NCBI RefSeq assembly: GCF_039545795.1
Contig: NZ_CP154260.1
Span: 2,299,001 to 2,363,000, forward strand
Direction: 5' to 3'
From: Chitinophaga niabensis
GTDB lineage: Bacteria > Bacteroidota > Bacteroidia > Chitinophagales > Chitinophagaceae
DNA: 64,000 nucleotides
Both the position numbers and the translations under genes were made by a program. This document shows, piece after piece, positions 8,304-16,653 of the stretch; positions within the stretch are counted from its first letter, which is position 1; each line of letters starts with the position of its first letter. A model generated the notes under the pieces. The model was not told the origin of the DNA. It searched no databases and saw nothing but the letters and a program-made list of their open reading frames with translations.

Positions 8304-8339
8304 TAAAAAATGGCTGTGAACAAACCCGTTCACAGCCAT
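8304..8339 (-). terminator. Rho-independent terminator of the DUF4382 gene
   Basis: Perfect 12-bp stem (ATGGCTGTGAAC and its complement, 8310-8321 and 8328-8339), 6-nt loop, followed on the minus strand by a run of six Ts. It begins 9 bp after the stop at 8348. Confidence 0.88.
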
Positions 8340-8347
8340 GAATGATA

Positions 8348-9151
8348 TTATTTTTTCAATGTGATGGTACTTGCATCGGTTACTACACCGGAAGTGATGT
8401 TTACATTGATCGTTGAATCCCTGAAAGTAGAATCCTGCGCGTCAAAGTTTACTTTCCAGCTGCCTGCATTAAGGCCGCCGAAGAAATAATAACCTGTAAC
8501 AGCATCTGGCAACGCCAGTAAAGTATCGGTATTTTGAATTGCCCATACCTTTGCCAATGCTTCCTTAGGCAGCACAAAACCTTTCAGGCTGCCACCTGTA
8601 GCTTCTGCATAAGTACGGATCACCGGCTTCAGGATGTATTGCCCGCTGTTACCAGCAGTTACTACAGAACGGTTGGCATCAAAGTCGATGTACAAACGGT
8701 AAAGGATCCCCGGTGTGAGGTCTGCCTTTAATTTGAGTTTTAAGCCGGACTGCTGGGCCGAAGGTGTTTTCAGCTCATGTTGCACACCAGCGATCACCAC
8801 TGAATTGTTGGGGCCAAGTACCAGCCTGATCTGGTTGATACGGCCTGCAGGTACTTCCATATCTGCTAATACAGTATCGATCCCATTTCTAAAATCGAGC
8901 AGATTGTAAACACCCGGATGCAGTAAAGGTAATTCTACCCAGCCCTGTGTTGTTGAGGTATCTTCAGATGTATTGATCATCACTTTCTGAATGTCAATAT
9001 TCACAGCATCATAAGCCGCAGGAGCATCTGTAAGTCTTACCTGCAGGCGGGCCTTCCCTTCATTGTTTTCAGATGCATCTTTCTGACATGCGGTAACACC
9101 AGTAATAAGCGACAGTGCAATCAGTGCAGCGCTAAGGATTTGTTTTTTCAT
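8348..9151 (-). CDS. DUF4382 domain-containing lipoprotein
   Basis: 267 residues. Lipoprotein signal peptide with lipobox GVTAC (C22). Residues ~34-185 match DUF4382, with the characteristic RLQVRLTDAPAAYDAVNIDI, GVYNLLDFRNG and VPAGRINQIRLVLG segments and the ending GQYILKPVIRTY. The rest (from about 192, GGSLKGFVLPK) is a carboxypeptidase-regulatory-like beta sandwich. Such proteins are surface or periplasmic lipoproteins; their function is not established. It is expressed alone, with a strong terminator and a 150-bp upstream region. Confidence 0.88.
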   Translation of the reverse strand: MKKQILSAALIALSLITGVTACQKDASENNEGKARLQVRLTDAPAAYDAVNIDIQKVMINTSEDTSTTQGWVELPLLHPGVYNLLDFRNGIDTVLADMEVPAGRINQIRLVLGPNNSVVIAGVQHELKTPSAQQSGLKLKLKADLTPGILYRLYIDFDANRSVVTAGNSGQYILKPVIRTYAEATGGSLKGFVLPKEALAKVWAIQNTDTLLALPDAVTGYYFFGGLNAGSWKVNFDAQDSTFRDSTINVNITSGVVTDASTITLKK

Positions 9152-9215
9152 TCTAACGGATTTAAAGATATGATTGCCGTTTAGACGAACTGTTTATAGA
9201 AAAGTTTAACGCTGC

Positions 9216-9701
9216 CTAATTTTTTTTATGGCCTTTACCCTGTTTGCCTCCTTTATTCCCTTTATTCTTATTAACATTTCCCTTACCGTTCATCGGATGT
9301 CCTTTCACTACATAATACTTCTCATCACGGCTATCCCTTATGATAGGCTGTTTGCCGTACCATCCCTTGTATTTTCCATATTTTTCACGATAGATGTCGG
9401 CTTTTAAATAAGGCCTTGGTTCATTAACAATCACTTTATAGCCCCTGTAGAGGTCATAATGATAAGAAGGGGGCAGGGCAGGTGCAAATACCCATTTATT
9501 GCCGCTTAAATAGATGAACCGGCGGTCCGGAATATGGTAGTAGGCATCTACATCCGGCAAGTAATAATACTCGGCATAATCATATCCTACAGGCCCCCAG
9601 GTAGGCTGGCTGCCAATATTCACATTTATTCTAACCTGTGCGGATGCGTTATACGCAAAACCTGCAAGGATAAAACAAATTCCCAAAGCGATCTTTTTCA
9701 T
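9216..9701 (-). CDS. Secreted hypothetical protein with basic Gly/Lys/Asn-rich tail
   Basis: 161 residues from the ATG at 9701; a longer frame would put 21 residues before a clear signal peptide (KKIALGICFILAGFAYNASA). The mature part has many Tyr (YDYAEYYYLPDVDAYYHIPD, then FIYLSGNKWVFAPALPP) and ends in a low-complexity tail of G, K and N (NVNKNKGNKGGKQGKG). I recognise the type as a recurrent uncharacterised Sphingobacteriales/Chitinophagales secreted protein. The basic tail could bind polyanions such as eDNA or LPS; that is a guess. It stands alone on its strand and is divergent from the FAD oxidoreductase region. Confidence 0.75.
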   Translation of the reverse strand: MKKIALGICFILAGFAYNASAQVRINVNIGSQPTWGPVGYDYAEYYYLPDVDAYYHIPDRRFIYLSGNKWVFAPALPPSYHYDLYRGYKVIVNEPRPYLKADIYREKYGKYKGWYGKQPIIRDSRDEKYYVVKGHPMNGKGNVNKNKGNKGGKQGKGHKKN

Positions 9702-9821
9702 AAAAAAGAGTTTAAGTTCCTTATACTGTATCCAAATAAGGTGCCAACCGGAAAAATTTAGCAAACCGGCTACGTATAATTTACCCTTATAAGTGTCTTA
9801 TAGAAAACTATTTTGTACAAT

Positions 9822-9965
9822 ATGATAATAAACAGAAAACTATTACAGGCGCTGCTTGCACCCCTTAGCCCTCAAAGGGCTGTACATGCTCAGCATGACA
9901 GAGCAGGATGGTCCCAAGATGCTAAATTCGGTATATTTATCCATTGGCCTTTATCCAGATTAACG
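9822..9965 (+). pseudogene. Remnant of an alpha-L-fucosidase (GH29) 5' end
   Basis: From the ATG at 9822 a 48-codon open stretch runs in frame into the start of the FAD oxidoreductase. Its last third reads GWSQDAKFGIFIHW, which is the N-terminal signature of GH29 alpha-L-fucosidases (consensus W-x-D-A-K-F-G-I-F-I-H-W-G). The similarity stops exactly after FIHW; the following PLSRLT is unrelated and is the leader of the next gene. The simplest reading is a deletion that removed the body of a GH29 gene and left its start joined to the next gene. An alternative is that the oxidoreductase uses this ATG and carries a 48-residue extension. Confidence 0.6.
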
Positions 9966-11594
9966 ATGAGGATATCCTTACTTATTTTACTTTTTTCAGG
10001 CCGGTTAATGGCACAGGAAAAACTGCAGGCAGATGTGATCGTGTATGGCGGAACCGCAGCAGCAGTTACAGCGGCAGTACAGGTACAACAAATGGGCAGA
10101 TCCGTGATCATCGTTTCACCGGACATACACCTCGGCGGATTGTCCGCCGGTGGACTGGGCTTCACTGATACAGGTAACAAATCCGTGATCGGCGGCCTGG
10201 CCCGTGAATTCTATCATCGTGTATACATGCACTACCAGCAACCCGGTGCATGGATATGGCAGACTAAAGAAGCCTACGGCAACAAAGGGCAGGGCACACC
10301 TGCCATGGACGGAGCGGAACGTACCATGTGGATCTTTGAACCACATGTGGCAGAACAGATCATGGAGGACTTCATCAAAGAACACCGGATTAAGGTGTAC
10401 CGGGATGAGTGGCTGGACAGGAATAAAGGCGTGGTGAAGAAAGGCGGCCGCATTGTGTCCATCACCACCCTGCAAAAGAAAACCTTCACTGGTAAAATGT
10501 TCATAGACGCTACTTACGAAGGTGACCTGATGGCTGCTGCCGGTGTAAAATATCATGTAGGCAGGGAAGCTAACAGTGTATACGGAGAAGAGTGGAATGG
10601 CGCGCAAACAGGCATCCTGCATCACCGGCATCATTTTCTGACGAATATCAGTCCGTATAAGATAGAAGGAGATAAGAGCAGCGGTTTGCTTCCCCGCGTT
10701 TCCGATAAAGATCCCGGCAAAAGGGGAGAAGGCGATAATAAGATCCAGGCATATTGTTTCCGGATGTGCCTGACCAATCTGCCGGAAAACCGAATCCCTT
10801 TCCCTAAACCGGAAGGGTATGATCCCATGCAGTATGAACTGTTGCTGCGGGTGTTCAAATCAGGCTGGAGAGAAACTTTTTCTAAGTATGATCCAATTCC
10901 CAACCGTAAAACGGATACCAATAATCATGGGCCTTTCAGCACAGATAACATTGGCATGAACTACGATTATCCGGATGCCAGCTACGAGCGCCGGAAGGAG
11001 ATCATCAAAGAACATGAACAATACCAGAAAGGGCTCATGTATTTTATGGCCAATGACCCGCGCATGCCGGAAGATGTGCGCACGGCAGTGAGCAAATGGG
11101 GACTGGCAAAAGACGAATTTAAAGACAATGGCGGCTGGCCGCACCAGCTCTATATCCGTGAAGCCCGCCGCATGATAGGGGTGGAAGTGATGACGGAACA
11201 TGAAACCCTGAGTAAAAAGAACGTGCCTAACTCTATTGGCATGGGTTCTTACACACTGGATGCACATAATGCGCAGCGGTACGTGAAGCCGGATGGTTTT
11301 GTACAGAATGAAGGAGATATTGGTGTGGAAGCCCCCAAACCTTACCGCATTGGTTATGGTTCCATCGTTCCAAAGAAGAAAGAATGTGAAAACCTGCTGG
11401 TACCTGTTTGCATGTCCAGCTCACACATCGCTTATGGTTCTATCCGCATGGAACCTGTATTTATGATCCTGGGGCAAAGTGCTGCCACTGCTGCCGTACT
11501 GGCGATTAATGGTAAAATAGCGGTGCAGGATGTGAAATATGAAACACTTAAATCACAATTATTAAAAGATAAACAAAGACTGGAGTTACCATGA
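9966..11594 (+). CDS. FAD-dependent oxidoreductase
   Basis: 542 residues from the ATG at 9966, which gives a normal signal peptide (MRISLLILLFSGRLMAQ). A Rossmann FAD-binding segment follows at ~24-55 (DVIVYGGTAAAVTAAVQVQQ, then SVIIVSPDIHLGGLSAGGLG), and a C-terminal FAD segment (VPVCMSSSHIAYGSIRMEPV) with the helix LGQSAATAAVLA. This is the PF12831-type family, often called xanthan lyase-like or glucose-inhibited-division-like in annotations, and in Bacteroidota it travels with glycoside hydrolases in polysaccharide loci. The stop overlaps the start of the GH78 gene (ATGA), so the two are coupled. The frame is open upstream to 9822 through a GH29 remnant. Confidence 0.88.
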   Translation: MRISLLILLFSGRLMAQEKLQADVIVYGGTAAAVTAAVQVQQMGRSVIIVSPDIHLGGLSAGGLGFTDTGNKSVIGGLAREFYHRVYMHYQQPGAWIWQTKEAYGNKGQGTPAMDGAERTMWIFEPHVAEQIMEDFIKEHRIKVYRDEWLDRNKGVVKKGGRIVSITTLQKKTFTGKMFIDATYEGDLMAAAGVKYHVGREANSVYGEEWNGAQTGILHHRHHFLTNISPYKIEGDKSSGLLPRVSDKDPGKRGEGDNKIQAYCFRMCLTNLPENRIPFPKPEGYDPMQYELLLRVFKSGWRETFSKYDPIPNRKTDTNNHGPFSTDNIGMNYDYPDASYERRKEIIKEHEQYQKGLMYFMANDPRMPEDVRTAVSKWGLAKDEFKDNGGWPHQLYIREARRMIGVEVMTEHETLSKKNVPNSIGMGSYTLDAHNAQRYVKPDGFVQNEGDIGVEAPKPYRIGYGSIVPKKKECENLLVPVCMSSSHIAYGSIRMEPVFMILGQSAATAAVLAINGKIAVQDVKYETLKSQLLKDKQRLELP

Positions 11595-14218
11595 AATTGA
11601 TCAGTATCCTTTTAGCTTTTTTCCTGCTTTCATCTGCGCAGGCCAATGAACCGTTTACAGCGAAGTATCTGCAATGTGAATACATGGAAGATCCTATAGG
11701 TATTGATACAAAACAACCCCGTTTCACCTGGCGGCTGGAAGACAGCCGGAAAGGTGCTGCCCAGAAAAGCTACCAGGTATTTGTATCTACAGACCCATCA
11801 GGTAACGGAAATGTATGGACCTCTGCCAAAGTGAATTCATCTGCTAACCTTGCCGTATATGCAGGAAAAGCCTTGCAGCCTTTTACAAAGTATTACTGGA
11901 AAGTGCAGGTATATGACCAGCTGGGCAATAAAGCTACTGTTTCTGCTACCGCCACATTTGAAACCGGTATGATGAATATGCAGAACTGGCAGGGCGCCTG
12001 GATCAGCGATGGTACAGACGTAAAGGTGAAGCCTGCTGCACAGTTCCGCAAAGAGTTTGAAGCAAAGAAGAAGATAAGGTCCGCCAGGGCCTATATTGCC
12101 GTGGCCGGATTATATGAACTCTACATCAATGGGGAACGGATCGGCAAACAAAGGCTGGATCCCATGTATACCCGCTTTGACCGCAGAACATTGTATGTGA
12201 CGCATGATGTAACAGCTCAGTTGCAGGCAGGTGAGAACGCCATCGGTGTGATGCTGGGTAATGGATGGTATAATCACCAATCCACCGCCGTATGGTTTTT
12301 TGATAAAGCACCCTGGAGGGGAAGACCGGCTTTTTGCCTGGACCTCCGCATTACCTATGAAGATGGTTCCATAGAAACCATCAGCTCTAAAAAAGACTGG
12401 AAAACGGCGCTGGGACCGGTTATTTTCAATAGTATTTATACCGCGGAGCATTATGATGCAAGGCTGGAACTGGAGGGCTGGAATAAGACAGGATTTGATG
12501 ATAAGAAATGGAAGGATGTAACGCTCCGTTCTGCACCTTCTAAGAACATCGTAGCACAGGTAATGCGTCCCATTGAACAGGTAGAAGAGATCCCCGCTGC
12601 TAAACTGAATAAGATCAACGATACTACTTATGTATTTGACTTGGGCAGGAACATTGCCGGCGTAAGTAAAATAAAAGTACGGGGAGAAGCTGGTACCGTA
12701 CTCCGGCTGAAACATACAGAACTATTGAAACCGGATGGCACGGGTGATATGTCCAACATCGACATGCACTATCGTCCTACGGATGACAAGGATCCTTTTC
12801 AAACGGATATCTATATCCTCAGTGGAAAAGGAGAAGAAAGTTTCTCTGCGCGTTTTAACTATAAAGGTTTTCAGTATGTAGAAGTAACCAGCAGTAAACC
12901 TGTTTCGCTTACTAAGGAAAGCCTGGTGGGTTATTTCATGCACAGCCATGTGCCTGTTGTGGGAAGCATAGCTTCTTCCAATCCCATGATCAATAAATTG
13001 TGGACTGCTACCAACAACGCGTATCTCTCCAACCTCTTCGGCTATCCTACAGATTGCCCGCAGCGGGAAAAGAATGGCTGGACGGGTGATGCACACATTG
13101 CCAGCGAAACAGGCCTCTATAGTTTTGATGGTATTACGGTGTACGAAAAATGGCTTGCAGATCACCGGGATGAACAACAGCCCAATGGTGTACTGCCTTC
13201 CATCATTCCCACCGGCGGATGGGGCTACGAATGGGGTAACGGACCAGATTGGACGAGCACTATCGCCATCATTCCCTGGAACATCTATCTCTTCTATGGC
13301 GATACCACTTTGCTTGGCGCCTGTTATGATAACATCAAACGTTATGTAGACCGTATTGATACAGATTACCCATCCGGCCTTACCACCTGGGGGCTGGGAG
13401 ACTGGGTGCCGGTTAAATCCAAAACACCTGTAGAGCTTACTTCTACGGCGTATTATTTCGCGGATGTAACCATTCTCTATAAAGCAGCAAAACTGCTGAA
13501 TAAAACGGCTGATCATCAGCATTACAAGGCGCTGGCAGAGAAGATCAAAACTGCTTTTAATGCAAAGTACCTGAATAAACAAACCGCTATTTATGGAGAA
13601 GGCGTGCAAACAGCCATGAGTGTTCCTTTATATTGGGGATTGGTACCCGAAGAGCTGAAAGCCAGGGTAGCGGCGAATCTCGCCAAAAGGGTAGAAGCAG
13701 ATAATTTCCACCTGGACGTTGGTTTGCTGGGCACAAAAGCGATCCTGAGTGCATTAAGCGATAATGGGTATGCAAACGCAGCGTACAAAATAGCCAGCCA
13801 GGAAACCTTCCCTTCCTGGGGATGGTGGATTGTGAACGGCGCTACCACTTTACCCGAGAACTGGCGCATAGAAAGCAAGAACGATAATTCACGGAATCAT
13901 ATCATGTTCGGGGAGATCGGGGCATGGCTGTACAAAGGCCTTGCAGGTATCAAACCGGATGAGCAGGCACCGGGTTTCAGGAATGCTATTTTAGAACCGC
14001 ATTTTGTGGAAGGCTTAGCGCAGTTTGAAGCAAGGCATCATCAATTGGTTTCCTCCTGGAAACGGGATGGCAATAGTATTGTTTACAATGTAACTGTTCC
14101 TGCCAATACCACTGCTACCGTTCGTTTCGATAAAGGTAAAAGTATTACCCTCAATGGTGCGCCTGTGAAGGATATAGTGGCATTGGCCGCGGGGCAGCAC
14201 CAGTTTATATTAAAGTGA
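11591..14218 (+). CDS. Alpha-L-rhamnosidase (GH78)
   Basis: 875 residues with a signal peptide (MKLISILLAFFLLSSAQA). Domain order: N-terminal fibronectin/Ig-like domain (~25-125), jelly-roll domain (~135-290, SARAYIAVAGLYELYINGER), a further beta domain (~330-430), the (alpha/alpha)6 catalytic barrel (~450-790) and a C-terminal beta sandwich. Catalytic residues by family position: D488, E493 and D500 in DCPQREKNGWTGD, and E756 in TTLPENW as candidate general base. It would release terminal L-rhamnose from plant or bacterial glycans in the periplasm or outside the cell. Translationally coupled to the oxidoreductase (4-bp overlap); its end overlaps the convergent cupin gene by 9 bp. Confidence 0.95.
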   Translation: MKLISILLAFFLLSSAQANEPFTAKYLQCEYMEDPIGIDTKQPRFTWRLEDSRKGAAQKSYQVFVSTDPSGNGNVWTSAKVNSSANLAVYAGKALQPFTKYYWKVQVYDQLGNKATVSATATFETGMMNMQNWQGAWISDGTDVKVKPAAQFRKEFEAKKKIRSARAYIAVAGLYELYINGERIGKQRLDPMYTRFDRRTLYVTHDVTAQLQAGENAIGVMLGNGWYNHQSTAVWFFDKAPWRGRPAFCLDLRITYEDGSIETISSKKDWKTALGPVIFNSIYTAEHYDARLELEGWNKTGFDDKKWKDVTLRSAPSKNIVAQVMRPIEQVEEIPAAKLNKINDTTYVFDLGRNIAGVSKIKVRGEAGTVLRLKHTELLKPDGTGDMSNIDMHYRPTDDKDPFQTDIYILSGKGEESFSARFNYKGFQYVEVTSSKPVSLTKESLVGYFMHSHVPVVGSIASSNPMINKLWTATNNAYLSNLFGYPTDCPQREKNGWTGDAHIASETGLYSFDGITVYEKWLADHRDEQQPNGVLPSIIPTGGWGYEWGNGPDWTSTIAIIPWNIYLFYGDTTLLGACYDNIKRYVDRIDTDYPSGLTTWGLGDWVPVKSKTPVELTSTAYYFADVTILYKAAKLLNKTADHQHYKALAEKIKTAFNAKYLNKQTAIYGEGVQTAMSVPLYWGLVPEELKARVAANLAKRVEADNFHLDVGLLGTKAILSALSDNGYANAAYKIASQETFPSWGWWIVNGATTLPENWRIESKNDNSRNHIMFGEIGAWLYKGLAGIKPDEQAPGFRNAILEPHFVEGLAQFEARHHQLVSSWKRDGNSIVYNVTVPANTTATVRFDKGKSITLNGAPVKDIVALAAGQHQFILK

Positions 14219-14554
14219 CTTTTGGAGGAATGAGCCATCAATAATGAATAATTTTGCGCCCGTATCCGTGAAAGAACGGTGGGAGCTAAGATCATCCGTT
14301 ACCTGGTAGCTCATTCCTTTTTTCATGGAATGCAAACTGCCATCGGCCAGTTCTGTGGTCATTTCTCCTTCCAGGCAATAAATGATATGCCCTTTTTTGC
14401 ACCAATGATCTGCTTTATATCCTTTGGAATATTCCACTACACGAATGCGCAGATCGCCAAGTTGTATGGTGCGCCAGTAAGCTTCTCCGGTTTCTCCTTG
14501 ATGTATGGTGGGCGTTATTGCATCCCAGTCTGTTGTGTGAAAGTCGATGTTCAT
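14210..14554 (-). CDS. Cupin fold protein with DHWC motif
   Basis: 114 residues, a single small cupin. The conserved core ADHWCKKGHIIYCLEGEMTT contains the histidines of cupin motif 1 and a DHWC segment that recalls the small cupin family named for this type of motif; motif 2 is around SSHRSFTDTGAKLFIIDG. Metal-dependent sugar isomerase, dioxygenase and sensor roles all occur in cupins. Its ATG overlaps the stop of the AraC gene (ATGA), so it is the second gene of an AraC-cupin operon, which suggests a regulatory or sugar-binding partner. Confidence 0.85.
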   Translation of the reverse strand: MNIDFHTTDWDAITPTIHQGETGEAYWRTIQLGDLRIRVVEYSKGYKADHWCKKGHIIYCLEGEMTTELADGSLHSMKKGMSYQVTDDLSSHRSFTDTGAKLFIIDGSFLQKSL

Positions 14555-15387
14555 TTGATGTAATGTTTTTTAAACTCACTCGGATTTTCTCCTTCCAGTT
14601 TCTTAAATACTTTATTGAAATAAGAAAGCTGCTCAAACCCTGTACTGAAGCAGGCTTCGCCAACTGACCTGTCCTGCAGTAACAAGTTCTTCGCCTGGTT
14701 GATCCTGCAGCGGTTCACAAAATCTGTAAAGGTTAAGCCTGTTTGTTTTTTGAAATAGCGGCAGAAGGCAGCTGTTGTCATGTGTACTTCTTTCGCAATG
14801 AAATTCACATCCGGTTTCAGGTGATAATTCGTGTCCACATAATCGTAAATGGCAGACATGCGCTCTTTCTCTTTATGCTGCTGGTTCACTTCCTCATTCA
14901 GCTGCACCACTTCCTTACTGGTAGCCATGATCTGGAAGATCTCCAGTAAGGCCATTAACTGCCCGAAATGATCTTTCGTTTGCATGGCCTTCAGTTTCTC
15001 CGCAACAGTTGCTTTTGTTTGCCCGGTGAACGACAGGCCATATTTTGCTTTCTGAAAAAGGGCTTTAATAGCCGATAATTCCGGGGCATTCAGGAAAGCA
15101 TGGCCCAGGAAGTCCTCTTTCAGCTGTACCACTATCTGGTTGATCTCATAACCCAGCCCGTAATCAAAATTTAAATGAGGCACATCAGGCCCTATGAAAA
15201 TCAGGTCGTTATCCACGTAGCCGGATAAATGCTGCCCTACGTGGCGCGTGCCGGAACCACCTTCCACGTACACAATTTCATACTCCGGGTGAAAATGCCA
15301 GAAAAAGCTCTTTTTGAAGCAGGAAGTATTCAGTTTGAAGGACTTACCGGAATCCGGCTTTATCTCTTCCAGTTGAATTTTGCTCAT
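14551..15387 (-). CDS. AraC family transcriptional regulator
   Basis: 278 residues from the ATG at 15387 (MSKIQLEEIKPDS); an upstream in-frame ATG would add 34 residues that lie in the divergent promoter. N-terminal cupin-like sugar-sensing domain (FFWHFHPEYEIVYVEGGSG, then DLIFIGPDVPHLNFDYG) and C-terminal double helix-turn-helix (VNFIAKEVHMTTAAFCRYFK, VGEACFSTGFEQLSYFNKVF, ending NPSEFKKHY). The H-x-H-x-E motif is typical of carbohydrate-responsive members. It is divergent from the MFS pair, which is the likely target, and coupled to the cupin gene. Confidence 0.92.
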   Translation of the reverse strand: MSKIQLEEIKPDSGKSFKLNTSCFKKSFFWHFHPEYEIVYVEGGSGTRHVGQHLSGYVDNDLIFIGPDVPHLNFDYGLGYEINQIVVQLKEDFLGHAFLNAPELSAIKALFQKAKYGLSFTGQTKATVAEKLKAMQTKDHFGQLMALLEIFQIMATSKEVVQLNEEVNQQHKEKERMSAIYDYVDTNYHLKPDVNFIAKEVHMTTAAFCRYFKKQTGLTFTDFVNRCRINQAKNLLLQDRSVGEACFSTGFEQLSYFNKVFKKLEGENPSEFKKHYIK

Positions 15388-15392
15388 AGGGG

Positions 15393-15400
15393 CAAAATTA
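15393..15400 (-). promoter_or_regulatory. Candidate -7 element for the AraC-cupin operon
   Basis: Minus strand TAATTTTG, a full TAnnTTTG match, 5 nt upstream of the AraC ATG. The nearest upstream TTGs are at 14 and 24-25 bp, outside the usual range by a little. Confidence 0.45.
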
Positions 15401-15449
15401 AGGCATTTTAGGATCAATGGAGTGCAAATATTGATCATTATAGGAGTAG

Positions 15450-15477
15450 TTGAACGTAAGGTCTTGTAATAATTTTG
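15450..15477 (+). promoter_or_regulatory. Promoter of the MFS transporter pair
   Basis: TTG at 15450-15452, a 17-bp spacer, then TAATTTTG at 15470-15477. Both elements and spacing fit the Bacteroidota vegetative consensus. The start codon follows 6 nt later, so the predicted mRNA leader is only a few bases long. It lies in the 96-bp region shared with the divergent AraC gene. Confidence 0.55.
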
Positions 15478-15483
15478 TGTCCA

Positions 15484-16653
15484 ATGCAAATCTCGAACAC
15501 CTTACCGTTATCATTACCTGTTCCGAGGATCTACCGGATAGCCTTAAGTATCTTCTTTTTCATACAGGGGCTGGTTTTTGCCAGTTGGGCCAGCCGCATC
15601 CCGGATATAAAACTAAAATTCGGCCTGAACGATGCAGAGCTGGGCAGCCTGCTGTTTGCATTGCCTGCAGGGCAAATGTTGGGCATGGTACTTTCAGGTT
15701 ATCTCGTTTCCAGGTTCGGGAGCCGTTTGATGTTATTGATCGGCGTAGTGATCTATCCCGGCACATTGGTGCTGTTAGGGGTAGCGCCTACAATAGTTTT
15801 ACTGGTAGCAGCATTAGTCTTTTTCGGCCTTTGTGCCAATCTCATCAATATCGCAGCTAACACCCAGGCCATTAGTGTGGAAGCGTTGTACCGTAAAAGT
15901 ATCATGGCCAGTTTTCATGGCCTGTGGAGCCTTGCGGGGCTTACAGGGGGATTGATCGGTGGTTTTATGGCCGCGCACAGGCATGTGCCTTTTGTGCATT
16001 ACTGTATCATTTTCGGGCTTACCATGGTGCTGGCGCTCATAGCAGGGCCTTACCTGCTGCCGAGGGACGCTTCCCGTAAGAATAAGCAGGCATCCATTTT
16101 TGTAAAGCCTAACAGGAATATTGTTGTATTGGGTTTGATCACCTTTGCCTGTATGATCTGCGAGGGTACTATGTTTGAATGGAGCGGTGTGTATTTTCAG
16201 CAGGTGGTGCATGCGCCGGCTCAGTTGATCGGCCTTGGGTTTCCCGCCTTCATGAGCACCATGGCAGGAGGGCGTTTTGCTGCAGATTATTTCATTACAA
16301 AATTTGGGGTAAAACGGTTACTGCGCATCAGCGGCGTCACTATCTTCATTGGTTTACTCACCGCTGCTATATTCCCTGCCATTGTACCTACTACCATCGG
16401 ATTTTTACTGGTGGGATTGGGAGTGGCTTCCGTTGTACCCATGACGTATAGTATTGCAGGCCGTTCCCGTACTATTCAACCGGGTGTGGCATTGGCCATG
16501 GTATCAACCATCGGGTTCCTGGGTTTCCTGCTGGGTCCGCCGCTGATAGGTTTTGTGGCAGAAGCGTTTGGACTCAGGTGGTCACTGACCATGATCGCTG
16601 TATTAGGATTAGGCACTACCTTACTGGCAGGCAGTATTAAAAACGAGGAGTAA
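15484..16653 (+). CDS. MFS transporter
   Basis: 389 residues with about 12 hydrophobic segments and no signal peptide, from the ATG at 15484 (a TTG 9 bases upstream is less likely because it overlaps the promoter). The N-terminal QGLVFASWASRIPDIKLKFG and the VSRFGSRLML loop mark the YbjJ-like branch of the major facilitator superfamily, which includes putative sugar or sugar-acid importers. TM segments alternate with short loops; the central loop (~200) is basic (RDASRKNKQ). Its stop overlaps the next start in a TAATG arrangement, and the next gene is a paralogue. Confidence 0.92.
   Translation: MQISNTLPLSLPVPRIYRIALSIFFFIQGLVFASWASRIPDIKLKFGLNDAELGSLLFALPAGQMLGMVLSGYLVSRFGSRLMLLIGVVIYPGTLVLLGVAPTIVLLVAALVFFGLCANLINIAANTQAISVEALYRKSIMASFHGLWSLAGLTGGLIGGFMAAHRHVPFVHYCIIFGLTMVLALIAGPYLLPRDASRKNKQASIFVKPNRNIVVLGLITFACMICEGTMFEWSGVYFQQVVHAPAQLIGLGFPAFMSTMAGGRFAADYFITKFGVKRLLRISGVTIFIGLLTAAIFPAIVPTTIGFLLVGLGVASVVPMTYSIAGRSRTIQPGVALAMVSTIGFLGFLLGPPLIGFVAEAFGLRWSLTMIAVLGLGTTLLAGSIKNEE

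Noticed and set aside
12722..13609. 295-codon open frame on the minus strand
   Set aside because: It lies opposite the GH78 catalytic domain; no domain or promoter is seen, and the opposite strand has the catalytic motif.
15450..15860. 136-codon plus-strand frame overlapping the first MFS gene
   Set aside because: Different frame within the transporter gene, no start context, and the transporter shows clear TM segments and family motifs.
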